DNA of 64,000 bases from Evansella tamaricis (GCF_019042215.1 NZ_JAHQCS010000056.1:29870-93869); one strand, 5' to 3'; shown: positions 46,893 through 56,000, counted from the stretch's first letter. The notes: a model not told the origin generated them from the letters alone. A program made the numbers and translations.

Positions 46893-48554
46893 ATGGTTAA
46901 AACACGAAAGCGATTAGGGGACCTGCTTATTGAATCGGGATTAATTTCTGAGGATCAATTAGAAACTGCATTAAAGCAAAAGACACAAAAGGAAAAGCTA
47001 GGTGATGTCCTTCTACAGCAAGGGTATATTACAGAGCAGCAATTAATAGAAGTTCTTGAATACCAATTAGGGGTACCCCATGTAAGTTTATACCGATACC
47101 CCATTGATCCGAAAGTGACAAATATTGTTCCTAAAGAATTGGCAAGCCGAAGTTTTCTCATGCCACTTAAATTAGATGGGGAGAAACTGTTAATTGCAAT
47201 GGCAGATCCAATGGATTACTTTGCCATTGATGATTTAAGGCTATCCACAGGGTTTGAAGTGGAGGTTGCCATTGCCACAAAGGACGACATTTTGAAAGCT
47301 ATTCAAAAGTATTATGACCTGGAAGACGCCGTCGAAGAACTTTACGATGAAATCCCCATAACCGATGAAGCGGAAGTGGATTCAAGTAGCGGACTGGAGT
47401 CTCCTGTCATCAAACTTGTAAACCAATTGCTAGTTAGAGCCGTTCAGGAACGAGCAAGTGATATCCATATCGATCCACAGGAAGGGAATATTGTTATCCG
47501 TTATCGTGTAGACGGAGTCCTTCGTACGGAACGGACTTTTCCGAAACATATGCAGAAAATGTTACTGGCTAGAATTAAGATTATGGCGAATTTGGACATT
47601 ACAGAAACCCGTATACCTCAAGATGGAAGGATTAAAGTAACTATTGACTATCGCCCGATCGATCTGCGGATATCTTCCTTACCGACTGTCTATGGGGAAA
47701 AAATAGTCCTACGTATTCTTGATTTAGGGAACTCCCTCCATCAATTGGACAAGCTTGATTTTAGTTCCAAACATTTCAGACAGCTCGAAAAATTACTGAC
47801 TGAACCCACTGGAATTATTTTAATTACAGGTCCAACCGGTTCAGGGAAATCTTCCACCCTATACGCTTCCTTAAGTAAGTTGAACTCTGAGGAAGTGAAC
47901 ATTATTACAATCGAAGATCCTGTAGAGTATCAGTTGGAAGGGATTAATCAGATTCAAGTGAATACGAAGGTGGGTATGACATTTGCAAGTGGGTTACGAT
48001 CTATTTTGCGGCAAGATCCTGACATTATAATGGTGGGGGAAATCCGGGATTCGGAAACGGCAGAAATTGCAGTCCGTGCTTCCCTTACAGGTCATTTAGT
48101 GTTAAGTACAATCCATACGAATGATTCCATCAGCACAATTAATAGATTGTTAGACATGAAGATTGAACCGTTTCTCTTGGCAGCTTCCCTTTCCGGAATT
48201 ATCTCACAGCGGTTAGTAAGAAGTATCTGTAAGAACTGTAAAAGGGAACAACCATTAACTGTAAGGGAAAGAGAGATTTTTTCAAGACGGGGTATGGAGA
48301 ATGACAAGGTGTACCGGGGAGAAGGCTGTCCCACGTGTAATATGACAGGTTATCGGGGACGATTAGCCATTCATGAAGTTCTTGTTCTAAATAATGAAAT
48401 AAAACAGATGATTATGAATGATAAATCGAGTCAAGCCATCCAAGACCATGCAGTGAAACAAGGCATGATGTTCTTAATTGATGATGGTTTAATGAAAGTT
48501 AAACAAGGATTGACAACAACCGAAGAAGTGTTACGAGTAGCGACGGACAAGTAG
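46893..48554 (+). CDS. pilB: PilB, type IV pilus extension ATPase with MshEN domain
   Basis: 553-residue hexameric secretion ATPase powering pilus assembly. The N-terminus carries two tandem MshEN c-di-GMP motifs: RLGDLLIESGLISEDQL (residues 6-22) and KLGDVLLQQGYITEQQL (34-50). Then come the N2 domain, Walker A GPTGSGKSS, the Asp box, Walker B VGEIRD and the tetracysteine zinc site CKNCKRE...CPTCN. SD GGGGTGG precedes ATG 46893. First gene of the T4P operon. Confidence 0.96.
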   Translation: MVKTRKRLGDLLIESGLISEDQLETALKQKTQKEKLGDVLLQQGYITEQQLIEVLEYQLGVPHVSLYRYPIDPKVTNIVPKELASRSFLMPLKLDGEKLLIAMADPMDYFAIDDLRLSTGFEVEVAIATKDDILKAIQKYYDLEDAVEELYDEIPITDEAEVDSSSGLESPVIKLVNQLLVRAVQERASDIHIDPQEGNIVIRYRVDGVLRTERTFPKHMQKMLLARIKIMANLDITETRIPQDGRIKVTIDYRPIDLRISSLPTVYGEKIVLRILDLGNSLHQLDKLDFSSKHFRQLEKLLTEPTGIILITGPTGSGKSSTLYASLSKLNSEEVNIITIEDPVEYQLEGINQIQVNTKVGMTFASGLRSILRQDPDIIMVGEIRDSETAEIAVRASLTGHLVLSTIHTNDSISTINRLLDMKIEPFLLAASLSGIISQRLVRSICKNCKREQPLTVREREIFSRRGMENDKVYRGEGCPTCNMTGYRGRLAIHEVLVLNNEIKQMIMNDKSSQAIQDHAVKQGMMFLIDDGLMKVKQGLTTTEEVLRVATDK

Positions 48555-48562
48555 GTGATGGG

Positions 48563-49597
48563 ATGACAAAAAGTATGAATCAACTCTTAGCAGAAGCGAT
48601 GAACTTAGAAGCATCAGATATCCATTTGACAATCGGCAAGCCTCCAGTTTTACGGATTCACGGAGAACTGGTCACCTTTGGAGAAACTCCATTAACACCT
48701 GAAGATACGAAAAACATGGTGAACGAGGTTCTCCCAGAGAATTTACAGGCTAAATTGGAAGAAAACCGGGAAGTGGATTTTTCCTACGGTATTCCGGGAG
48801 TTTCCCGGTTTCGATTGAATGCTTATTATCAAAGATCCCATTTGAGTATTGCTATTCGTGTCATTAATATAGCCATTCCGACATTAGATGAAATTGCGAT
48901 GCCGAAGATATTAAAGTCGATCTCAGAATTTAAGCAAGGACTGGTATTAGTTACTGGCCCTACAGGGAGCGGAAAATCAACGACATTAGCAGCGATGATT
49001 AAGCATATGAACGACCATGTAAAAAAGCATATTATCACTTTGGAAGATCCTATTGAGTATTTGCATAAGCACCGTAAATCGATTGTTGATCAACGGGAAA
49101 TTGGATCAGACACAAAAAGTTTTTCGGCAGGACTAAGGGCTGCACTCCGTCAAGATCCAGATGTGATTCTTGTTGGGGAAATGAGAGATCTGGATACAAT
49201 CGCCACTGCCATCACGGCAGCAGAAACGGGACATCTTGTGCTTGGTACATTACACACTTCCAGTGCTGCGGCAACCATTGACCGGATTATTGATGTGTTT
49301 CCTCCCAGTCAACAGTCACAAATAAGGATTCAACTGGCGTCTGTTTTATCATCAATTGTCTCTCAACGATTACTGAAAACAGCCAATCGTCCTGGTAGGG
49401 TAGCAGCAACAGAAATCTTAATGAATAATTACGCTGTGGCAAATTTAATCCGTAATGAAAAAATTCACCAAATAGAAAGTGTACTTCAGACAAGCCGAGC
49501 AGAAGGAATGCACACGTTAGAGACGAGCGTCCGTCAATTACTAGATAACAGTATCATTGATTATGACGAGGCGAGGACATATTTAAAAGAGAGGTGA
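48563..49597 (+). CDS. pilT: PilT, type IV pilus retraction ATPase
   Basis: 344-residue retraction motor. Walker A GPTGSGKST near residue 135, the acid-rich LEDPIEYLHKH, Walker B VILVGEMRD and the His box GHLVLGTLHTSSA are present. The AIRVIN segment of the N-terminal PAS-like domain is typical. Eight bases separate it from pilB. Its presence implies retractile pili, for twitching, DNA uptake or adhesion. Confidence 0.95.
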   Translation: MTKSMNQLLAEAMNLEASDIHLTIGKPPVLRIHGELVTFGETPLTPEDTKNMVNEVLPENLQAKLEENREVDFSYGIPGVSRFRLNAYYQRSHLSIAIRVINIAIPTLDEIAMPKILKSISEFKQGLVLVTGPTGSGKSTTLAAMIKHMNDHVKKHIITLEDPIEYLHKHRKSIVDQREIGSDTKSFSAGLRAALRQDPDVILVGEMRDLDTIATAITAAETGHLVLGTLHTSSAAATIDRIIDVFPPSQQSQIRIQLASVLSSIVSQRLLKTANRPGRVAATEILMNNYAVANLIRNEKIHQIESVLQTSRAEGMHTLETSVRQLLDNSIIDYDEARTYLKER

Positions 49598-49604
49598 ATA
49601 ATCA

Positions 49605-50810
49605 GTGCCACAGTTCCGCTATAAAGGCCGGTCCCAGAGAGGGGAACGGAAAGAAGGAGTCATTTCTGGTAAGTCCAAAAAAATAGCGATTGAAAAATTA
49701 AGAGAACAGGGAATCGCTTTGGCTCAATTGGAAGAGATGGAAACGAACTGGCTTAATAAGGAAATTACGTTCGGTAATCCTGTGAAACTGGGGGACTTTG
49801 TATTATTTCTTCGGCAGTTTGCCACTCTCTTGAAAGCGGGAGTTTCCATTGTGGATTCCACGAGAATATTGGGTAAACAAACAAACAGCAAAGCATTGGC
49901 CTCTGCCCTAGAGGAAATTGAAGAAGAACTTGTTTCCGGAAAGGCATTTTCCGATGCAGCATCGAAACAGTCAAAAATTTTCCCGCCCATTTTTATCAAT
50001 ATGGTAAGGGCAGGGGAAGCAAGTGGTTCCTTGGAAGAATCGTTGGAACACTTAGCCGTACAATTCGAGAAACAACATGATACGAAACAAAAGGTAAAAT
50101 CAGCGTTAGCGTATCCGATTGTGATTGCAGTCGTAACAGTTGCTGTCGTTATTTTCCTTTTAACTTCCGTCGTACCTATGTTTGCCAGTATGTTTGAAGA
50201 TTTCGGGAGTGAGTTACCGGCTATAACGGTATTTGTTTTAGGAATTAGTAATGTTGTATCTAGTTTTTGGTGGGCTTTATTAATCGCTGTTGTCATGTTA
50301 GTCATTGGGATTAGTATCCTACGGAAAAATCCAGAAACGAAGTATTACTTTGATTATGCGCTGTTGAAAATGCCCATCTTTGGACCACTTCTTCAAAAAG
50401 CAGCGATTGCAAGGATGAGCAGGACGTTAAGTTCTCTCTTTAATTCCGCAGTGCCGATTTTACAATCCTTGTCTATTGTGGAAAAAGTAGTGGGGAATGA
50501 AGTGATTAGTCGAACCCTTCAAAGTTCCAGGGAATCATTAGAAGAAGGGCAGCCAATGACAGAACCGATGCGGGATAACTGGGTGTTTCCTCCGATCGTT
50601 GTTCAAATGATCAGTATCGGGGAAGAAACAGGTTCATTGGATCAAATGTTAGGGAAGGTGGCAGAATTTTACGAAAAAGAAGTGGATTATGCTACCGACC
50701 GATTGAAGTCTTTAATAGAACCGATTTTAATTGTCGTATTGGCATCTGTCGTAGGATTAGTGGTCATCTCTATCATTGTACCGATGTTCCAAATTTACAA
50801 CGAGATTTAA
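49605..50810 (+). CDS. pilC: PilC, type IV pilus inner-membrane platform protein
   Basis: 401 residues. Two T2SF/GspF domains (about 65-190 and 270-390) and three membrane helices are seen. The paired motifs FLRQFATLLKAGVSIVDS and ISIGEETGSLDQMLGKVAEF are typical. GTG at 49605 starts 7 bases after pilT. It couples the ATPases to pilin polymerisation. The stop is followed at once by the c-di-GMP-II-like leader. Confidence 0.95.
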   Translation: MPQFRYKGRSQRGERKEGVISGKSKKIAIEKLREQGIALAQLEEMETNWLNKEITFGNPVKLGDFVLFLRQFATLLKAGVSIVDSTRILGKQTNSKALASALEEIEEELVSGKAFSDAASKQSKIFPPIFINMVRAGEASGSLEESLEHLAVQFEKQHDTKQKVKSALAYPIVIAVVTVAVVIFLLTSVVPMFASMFEDFGSELPAITVFVLGISNVVSSFWWALLIAVVMLVIGISILRKNPETKYYFDYALLKMPIFGPLLQKAAIARMSRTLSSLFNSAVPILQSLSIVEKVVGNEVISRTLQSSRESLEEGQPMTEPMRDNWVFPPIVVQMISIGEETGSLDQMLGKVAEFYEKEVDYATDRLKSLIEPILIVVLASVVGLVVISIIVPMFQIYNEI

Positions 50811-50814
50811 TATT

Positions 50815-50892
50815 ATTCTTAAGTGGCGATGAAGCGTGATCCGTATCCTGGGCACTTGGATCATAGGGAGCCAGTAGTGCAACCGGACTTAC
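50815..50892 (+). promoter_or_regulatory. c-di-GMP-II riboswitch aptamer upstream of the major pilin gene
   Basis: The conserved core of the class II c-di-GMP aptamer is present in order: GATGAA (50828-50833), GGGCACTT (50850-50857), a small hairpin (TGGATC with GAGCCA) and AGTAGTGCAACCGG (50873-50886). GCAC and GTGC can pair, and TAAGT/ACTTA form P1. The crystallised Clostridium acetobutylicum aptamer, from memory, has GGGCACUUG and AGUAGUGCAACCG at the same places. No terminator is evident between the aptamer and the pilin SD, so control of translation or RNA processing is more likely than attenuation. Confidence 0.85.
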
Positions 50893-50929
50893 AAAAAAAT
50901 ATATATATTTTAAAAAGGAGAGGTAAAAG

Positions 50930-51376
50930 ATGTTAAAAAGAATGCTTAAGAATCAAAAGGGTTTAACGTTGATCGAGTTATTAGTTGTCGTAGTTATTTT
51001 AGGGATCATCGCAGCGATTGCAGTGCCAAGTATTGGTGGGTTGATTGATAATTCTAAGAAAGACGCTCATATAGCAAATGCAACACATATGATAAGTTCA
51101 GCAAAATTAATGGTCGCCAGTGAGGGTTTTACTGGTGGTTCGGGAGCTGCATCAAATACAATGACAATTCCACTTAAGGGAGCAGATGGACTTGAACAAA
51201 AGGGATATTTAGAGGTAATGAAAGATCCTGATAGTAGTTCAGGTGCAGGTTATACTAGTGGAACAGTTACAGTTACAAAAACGGGAAATACATTTTCTTA
51301 CTCAGTTTCACTTGTAGGTTCGAGTAGAACTATTTCTGGAGCTGAAGGAACTTTAACTCGCTCATCATTCCAATAA
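50930..51376 (+). CDS. pilA: Major type IV pilin (PilA-like)
   Basis: 148 residues. Leader MLKRMLKNQKG is cut after G11; the mature N-terminus LTLIELLVVVVILGIIAAIA has Glu5 and the hydrophobic assembly helix. The globular domain is short and rich in Gly, Ser and Thr, with no cysteines. SD AAAAAGGAGAGG precedes the ATG. It lies between pilC and the peptidase gene. It is the only pilin under the riboswitch and so is probably the major subunit. ComGC-type pseudopilin is an alternative, less likely with PilT present. Confidence 0.92.
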   Translation: MLKRMLKNQKGLTLIELLVVVVILGIIAAIAVPSIGGLIDNSKKDAHIANATHMISSAKLMVASEGFTGGSGAASNTMTIPLKGADGLEQKGYLEVMKDPDSSSGAGYTSGTVTVTKTGNTFSYSVSLVGSSRTISGAEGTLTRSSFQ

Positions 51377-51410
51377 TGATTTTTATTAATATTTAAAGGA
51401 GACTCCTAAA

Positions 51411-52166
51411 ATGGACCTATTAATATTACACACCTATTTGTTTGTTCTCGGTGCCATTTTAGGCTCCTTCTATAATGTCGTTGGACTACGGGTTCCTCAA
51501 GGGGAGTCGATTGTTGCTCCCCGTTCCCATTGTCCAAAGTGTAAACACAACCTCACTTGGATGGAGTTAATTCCAATCCTTTCATTTATATTACAACGGG
51601 GACGTTGCCGAAACTGTCAATCAATAATTTCACCAATCTACCCATTTTTTGAGCTGCTGACTGCATGTCTTTTTACGATTTCACCTCTTTTGGTGGGATG
51701 GTCAAAGGAATTGCCAATTGCTTTAGCATTCGTTTCCTTACTCGTAATAATAACCATCTCAGACTTAAAAACGATGTTAATTCCGGACAAAATCCTGATT
51801 TTTTTCCTGTTTCTATTTATCGGACTGCGAATTTATCATCCTCTCACCCCTTGGTGGGACAGTCTCCTTGGTGCAGTGGTAGGGTTTTCGATCTTACTGC
51901 TTCTCGCCATCGTGAGTAAAGGGGGGATGGGTGGTGGCGACATTAAACTATTTGCCGTCATTGGACTTATCCTTGGACTCTATGGAGTGATTATCACCCT
52001 CTTTTTCGCCAGTCTGATTGGGGCAATTGCAGGGAGTATTGGCCTCATCAGGAAAAAGGCTACGAGGAAAACACCAATCCCATTTGGTCCATTTATAGCT
52101 ATCGGTGCAACCTTCAGTTATTTCTTTCACAGCGCTGTGTTGGAATGGTATATGAACTTATTTTAA
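51411..52166 (+). CDS. pilD: PilD/ComC prepilin peptidase and N-methyltransferase
   Basis: 251-residue membrane aspartyl protease (A24A) that cuts and N-methylates prepilins. Two zinc-type CxxC pairs (CPKCKHN and CRNCQS) lie in the N-terminal cytoplasmic loop. Catalytic aspartates are in TISDLKTMLIPD and GMGGGDIKL, with eight or so membrane helices. It occupies the place of comC in B. subtilis (folC-comC-spoIIB), so may also process competence pseudopilins encoded elsewhere. Confidence 0.95.
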   Translation: MDLLILHTYLFVLGAILGSFYNVVGLRVPQGESIVAPRSHCPKCKHNLTWMELIPILSFILQRGRCRNCQSIISPIYPFFELLTACLFTISPLLVGWSKELPIALAFVSLLVIITISDLKTMLIPDKILIFFLFLFIGLRIYHPLTPWWDSLLGAVVGFSILLLLAIVSKGGMGGGDIKLFAVIGLILGLYGVIITLFFASLIGAIAGSIGLIRKKATRKTPIPFGPFIAIGATFSYFFHSAVLEWYMNLF

Positions 52167-52187
52167 AACGAAGGGGAGGAAAAGGGA

Positions 52188-53174
52188 TTGCGCTCAATAC
52201 AATTACAAAAAAAGGCTTCTAATGCCATACAAATTAAAGATCATGCCATTAGGTATGTTGCAGCTAAAAACCCCTCTATTTCAGCTGTGAAAAGCTTTGG
52301 GGAGAAGTTTCTTCCTAAGGGAATTATAGAAAAAGGAAAGATCGTGGACGAAAAGGCATTTGACGATATTTTGGAAGAGTGCGTGAAGGAATGGAAATTA
52401 AAAAACAAAGAAGTGAAATTTTTTACACCTGATTCATCTGTTTTCTTTCGGAAATTAACTATTCCATTGGACATTCCAGATGATGAAGTGAGGGGATATT
52501 TAAATTTTGAAATTGGGACAAGTATTCATCTCCCATTTGAGGATGCTTATTTCGACTTTCATTTTCTGCCTCAAACGTCAGAGGAAAATCGGGAAATTTT
52601 ATTTTTCGCCACTCCTGAAGCGCTTATGAAACAATATCGAAAAAAACTGGAAGAATTCAAACTAAAGCCAATCGTTGCAGATGTTTCCTCTCTTTGTATT
52701 TATAACCTCTTTTCAATATTGGGTATGGCAGATGAAAAGGAACATTATTTAGTAGTGGAGTGGGATTTAACTTCCATCAATTTAAGTATATTCCATCAGC
52801 ACATCCCTGTTTTTATGAGAAACATTACTCAAAACTTTGAGGAAGACGATTGGGAAATGGGCAGATGGGGAGAAGTAGTGGACCTCCATTGTAAAGACAA
52901 AGAGAAAATTGAAATGCAGATTAAAGATAATTTATCAGAAATGGAACGTGTGATGAATTTTTATAAATATTCCCTACATCAAGGGGAGAAAGAAATTACA
53001 ACGATCTTGGTGGTTGGAGACCATCCCATGTTGGCTTCCATTAAGAAGAGCATTTCAGAATATGATGTTCCAATGATTTCCCTCAATGAACGGGAGTTGG
53101 GGTTCCATTATGAAAAGCTTGGTATCCATTCAAACTATATGCTGCCACTTAGCCTTTGTTTAAAAGAGGTGTAG
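52188..53174 (+). CDS. pilM: PilM, actin-like T4P assembly protein
   Basis: 328-residue cytoplasmic protein with an actin/FtsA-like fold (IPDDEVRGYLNFEIGTSIHL, VVEWDLTSINLSIFHQHIPV, TILVVGDHPML). PilM binds the cytoplasmic tail of PilN and couples the motor to the inner-membrane ring. TTG at 52188 fits SD GGGGAGG nearby. Followed 3 bases later by pilN. Confidence 0.87.
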   Translation: MRSIQLQKKASNAIQIKDHAIRYVAAKNPSISAVKSFGEKFLPKGIIEKGKIVDEKAFDDILEECVKEWKLKNKEVKFFTPDSSVFFRKLTIPLDIPDDEVRGYLNFEIGTSIHLPFEDAYFDFHFLPQTSEENREILFFATPEALMKQYRKKLEEFKLKPIVADVSSLCIYNLFSILGMADEKEHYLVVEWDLTSINLSIFHQHIPVFMRNITQNFEEDDWEMGRWGEVVDLHCKDKEKIEMQIKDNLSEMERVMNFYKYSLHQGEKEITTILVVGDHPMLASIKKSISEYDVPMISLNERELGFHYEKLGIHSNYMLPLSLCLKEV

Positions 53175-53177
53175 GAA

Positions 53178-53783
53178 ATGAAAATTTCAATTAATTTACT
53201 TCCAAAAAAACCGAAGAAAAATTATATGACCGTTTTGATTTTTGGTGTTGGTTATGCCGCATCTATGATTCTCTTAATTGCAGGCATCATTATCTATCAG
53301 TCCATTCAACGGGAGTATGATTTCCTGGAAAGCCAGATAGATACAACCATTCAACTGCAGGCAATTGCCTCAGAAAATCAGACTGCAGCTCCGAATATAA
53401 CACAATTGGACACCTATGTGGACCAATTGGATGGGCAACGAGTTTCTTCTATTCACCTATTAGATCAGTTTATATCACAATTGCCACAAAGGTCATCGTT
53501 TGTCCGTTATGAATATAACGAAGGCGGGACGGTAGAGATCACTGCCAGTTTTGAAGAAAATAGAGGTGTATCCAGTTACTTATACCATTTGAATAAATTG
53601 CCTTTTGTAGTGGATGCAATGATCAATAGTGTTAATACAGAAAGTCAAGGAAACGATGAAGAGCAACAAGGTCATCAGTTTATCGCAACTTTCTCGATCA
53701 CAATGGACATGGATATGGTAAAAGATATTCAAGGGGAAGTGACAGCAAAAGCCATTGATGGGAAGGGGGAAAAGATAGGATGA
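53178..53783 (+). CDS. pilN: PilN, T4P alignment-complex membrane protein
   Basis: 201 residues: short cytoplasmic N-terminus with ISINLLPKKPKK (the INLLP PilM-binding motif), one membrane helix (about 17-40), then a coiled coil and a small alpha-beta domain. It would link PilM with PilO. It overlaps pilO by four bases. Confidence 0.92.
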   Translation: MKISINLLPKKPKKNYMTVLIFGVGYAASMILLIAGIIIYQSIQREYDFLESQIDTTIQLQAIASENQTAAPNITQLDTYVDQLDGQRVSSIHLLDQFISQLPQRSSFVRYEYNEGGTVEITASFEENRGVSSYLYHLNKLPFVVDAMINSVNTESQGNDEEQQGHQFIATFSITMDMDMVKDIQGEVTAKAIDGKGEKIG

Positions 53784-54466
53784 ACATGGATAAAAAACGG
53801 CTACAGCAAATCAGTTTTGGATTTGTCATTCTAATTCTTCTCTTCCTTGTGGGCGCCTACTTTATCTTTTTCTCCCCTTTACAACAAAGTGTTAATGTGG
53901 CGAAATCCACCTTACAGACCGAAGAGCAACTTCTTCAAATTCTACAACAGAACGATCAGCAATCAGACGAATTGGAGGAGGATGGGGAGTTCAAGGAGTT
54001 TATCCAAAAAGTCCCGGCTAAACCTTATATTGAACACTGGCTTGTACAGTTAGAACAAATAGAATCCTCCTCAAGGAGTACGATTGAAAGTTATTCCTTT
54101 TCAAAAGGAGAATTAGTGCTAAGTAATCAAGAATCGGAAGATGAAACTACTATGGATGATCAAGAAGGGGAAGAAGGTTTAAACACAATGACTAATATAG
54201 TACATGAGGTCAATGCTTCCCTAGTTGTGACGGCTAATTCCTATGAAAGGCTGTATGACTTTTTAAATGCTGTGGAAAAGTTAAATCGGATTACAAAAGT
54301 TTCTGCTTTCTCCATTACAGAACCGACAGAAGAGGAAGAGTCCAATAACTTCACCATGAACGTAAATATCAGTACTTTTTATCTTCCTCATTTACTTCAG
54401 GATTATCCAGATTATGATTATGATACCCTCTTTTTAGAACCGGGGAGGAAGACAAATCCTTTTTAA
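53780..54466 (+). CDS. pilO: PilO, T4P alignment-complex membrane protein
   Basis: 228 residues with one N-terminal membrane helix (about 10-30), a coiled coil, and a C-terminal ferredoxin-like PilO domain containing SYERLYDFLNAVEKLNRI. An acidic insert (about 115-135) interrupts it. The last gene of the operon; a terminator lies 18 bases downstream. No pilQ or pilP is present, as expected without an outer membrane. Confidence 0.9.
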   Translation: MNMDKKRLQQISFGFVILILLFLVGAYFIFFSPLQQSVNVAKSTLQTEEQLLQILQQNDQQSDELEEDGEFKEFIQKVPAKPYIEHWLVQLEQIESSSRSTIESYSFSKGELVLSNQESEDETTMDDQEGEEGLNTMTNIVHEVNASLVVTANSYERLYDFLNAVEKLNRITKVSAFSITEPTEEEESNNFTMNVNISTFYLPHLLQDYPDYDYDTLFLEPGRKTNPF

Positions 54467-54483
54467 AACTCGCCATACCGTTG

Positions 54484-54516
54484 AAAAAATCCTGTTGTGT
54501 AGATAACAGGATTTTT
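54484..54516 (+). terminator. Terminator of the T4P operon
   Basis: A 12-bp stem AAAAATCCTGTT/AACAGGATTTTT ends the pilB-pilO unit. Confidence 0.93.
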
Positions 54517-54693
54517 GTTTTGTTTAAGAAGGTTTTTAACGGCTTCATAAGGAACTAATTAAAAAGGGTAATCTTGTACTTCAAGGACAATCTATTAAAA
54601 TTCTAGTAAAAAAGAAAAGAAGATGTTCTATCATTCCTTGTTCGTTAATAGAATAATATCAACGAGTCCTAGAAAGGAAGGAGTCAGGTCGCC

Positions 54694-55836
54694 TTGGATA
54701 AAAAGAAAAGTGTGTCGATCCGTCTCAATGGGAAGAAGAAGGAATATTCTTTTACTGAAAAAAATCAGAATCAAACAAAAAGTAGTGCTTCAGAAGAAAT
54801 TGCCGCTACACAAGAACACATTTGGGATAGTATGGTATTCTCTAAAAACGAGAAGGGAAATGTAAATGAGGAGCAAAAGAACATCGTTGATTTTAATAGT
54901 AAACGCCAAGAAAAGGAAGATAGATCTTCTCCGTTCTGGGACGATGGAAAACGGGATGGAAGTCCCAAACTTCCTCCTTATAACAGAAAAAAGAAAGGTC
55001 CACGCACTTTTTCCCTTGGGATATTTACAAACGCTATTTTCCTCTCCGTGATAGCTGCAATTATTGTGGGTGGAGCTTTCGGTACGGTTCTCTTAAATAT
55101 GTTTACAAATGGGGAAACCGCTAACACTGTTATTCAATCAGAAAATGGACAACCAGTAACTTCGGAACCAGAGCAGCAAAGTCAAGGTGGGCTTTTTGGG
55201 GATGACGATGAAGAGGAAGAAAAGACTGCGAAGATACCCACATTAACTTTTTATGTCATGCAGGCGGGCGCTTTCTCTACTGTGGAAAAAGGGAACCAAG
55301 AAGCAGCACAATTTCACGATAGAGGGCTACCTGGTGTAGTCCATGAAAACCCTGATTTACAATATTTATTTATTAGTACAAGCTCTGACAGGGATGAGAT
55401 GGATGACATAGGGGAAAAATTAGAAGAGGATTTTGGAATTGTGGATACGTATGTGAAACAATTTATAGTGGAAGGAAATGGATCCAATTTACCAGAAGAA
55501 TGGGGAGCATTTATGGATAGTGGAATAAATTGGATGGAAAAGGCAGTATCGATCTCCATAAAGAGTATTACTGGTCAGTCCTTAAATGAGCAAAATGTTC
55601 AAGAAGTGGTGGATGCGGGACAAGCTTGGATTCGAGCTTTTGAACAGATTCAACCGTTGGATAATAACTTATATAACCTTAGCCGTGAATGGGTGACAGA
55701 AGGGGAAAAGGCACTGGAAGGTATCTCCCCTCAGATGACATCTAACGACGGGTGGGAAATTCATCAGCACGGACTCCAGTCCATTATTTATTATGATCAA
55801 CTGGTTAGGACGATTAAAAAGCAAGAGGAGCAGTAA
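54694..55836 (+). CDS. spoIIB: SpoIIB-like SPOR-domain sporulation protein
   Basis: SpoIIB aids septal peptidoglycan degradation and engulfment early in sporulation. 380 residues: basic/acidic cytoplasmic N-terminus, one membrane helix near 112-134, an acidic linker, and a SPOR domain (about 185-260, FYVMQAGAFSTVEKGNQEA) that binds denuded glycan strands. A helical C-terminal part follows. TTG at 54694 lies 10 bases after AAGGAG. Position between the comC-equivalent and maf agrees with B. subtilis. The N-terminus is weakly conserved. Confidence 0.88.
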   Translation: MDKKKSVSIRLNGKKKEYSFTEKNQNQTKSSASEEIAATQEHIWDSMVFSKNEKGNVNEEQKNIVDFNSKRQEKEDRSSPFWDDGKRDGSPKLPPYNRKKKGPRTFSLGIFTNAIFLSVIAAIIVGGAFGTVLLNMFTNGETANTVIQSENGQPVTSEPEQQSQGGLFGDDDEEEEKTAKIPTLTFYVMQAGAFSTVEKGNQEAAQFHDRGLPGVVHENPDLQYLFISTSSDRDEMDDIGEKLEEDFGIVDTYVKQFIVEGNGSNLPEEWGAFMDSGINWMEKAVSISIKSITGQSLNEQNVQEVVDAGQAWIRAFEQIQPLDNNLYNLSREWVTEGEKALEGISPQMTSNDGWEIHQHGLQSIIYYDQLVRTIKKQEEQ

Positions 55837-55855
55837 ATTATATTAAATCGTAGGG

Positions 55856-55882
55856 GGTGTCCAATTTTATTGGACACCTTAT
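55856..55882 (+). terminator. Terminator-like hairpin after spoIIB
   Basis: A 9-bp stem GGTGTCCAA/TTGGACACC is followed by a poor U-run (TTATTT). Confidence 0.6.
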
Positions 55883-55886
55883 TTAG

Positions 55887-56000
55887 AAGGTAAGGAAGCA
55901 TACGTTTTCAATTTAAAAAGAGAAGAAAGTTTTGGCGCCTGTGGGCATTGTAGCTCCACCTCCTACTTCTTCGAATTCGCTGTCCAACGAGCATTTACGT
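55887..56000. repeat. Degenerate mosaic repeat
   Basis: Shares the AAGGTAAGGAAG leader, AGTTTTGGCGCCTGTGGGCA, TAGCTCCACCTCCTACTTCT and CGAATTCGCTGTCCAACGAG with copy 1 at 1.63 kb, interrupted by an A-rich insert. It lacks the long tail. Confidence 0.7.

Noticed and set aside
49724..50305. 193-codon minus-strand frame inside pilC
   Set aside because: Shadow of the pilC coding region with Ser/Thr-rich composition.
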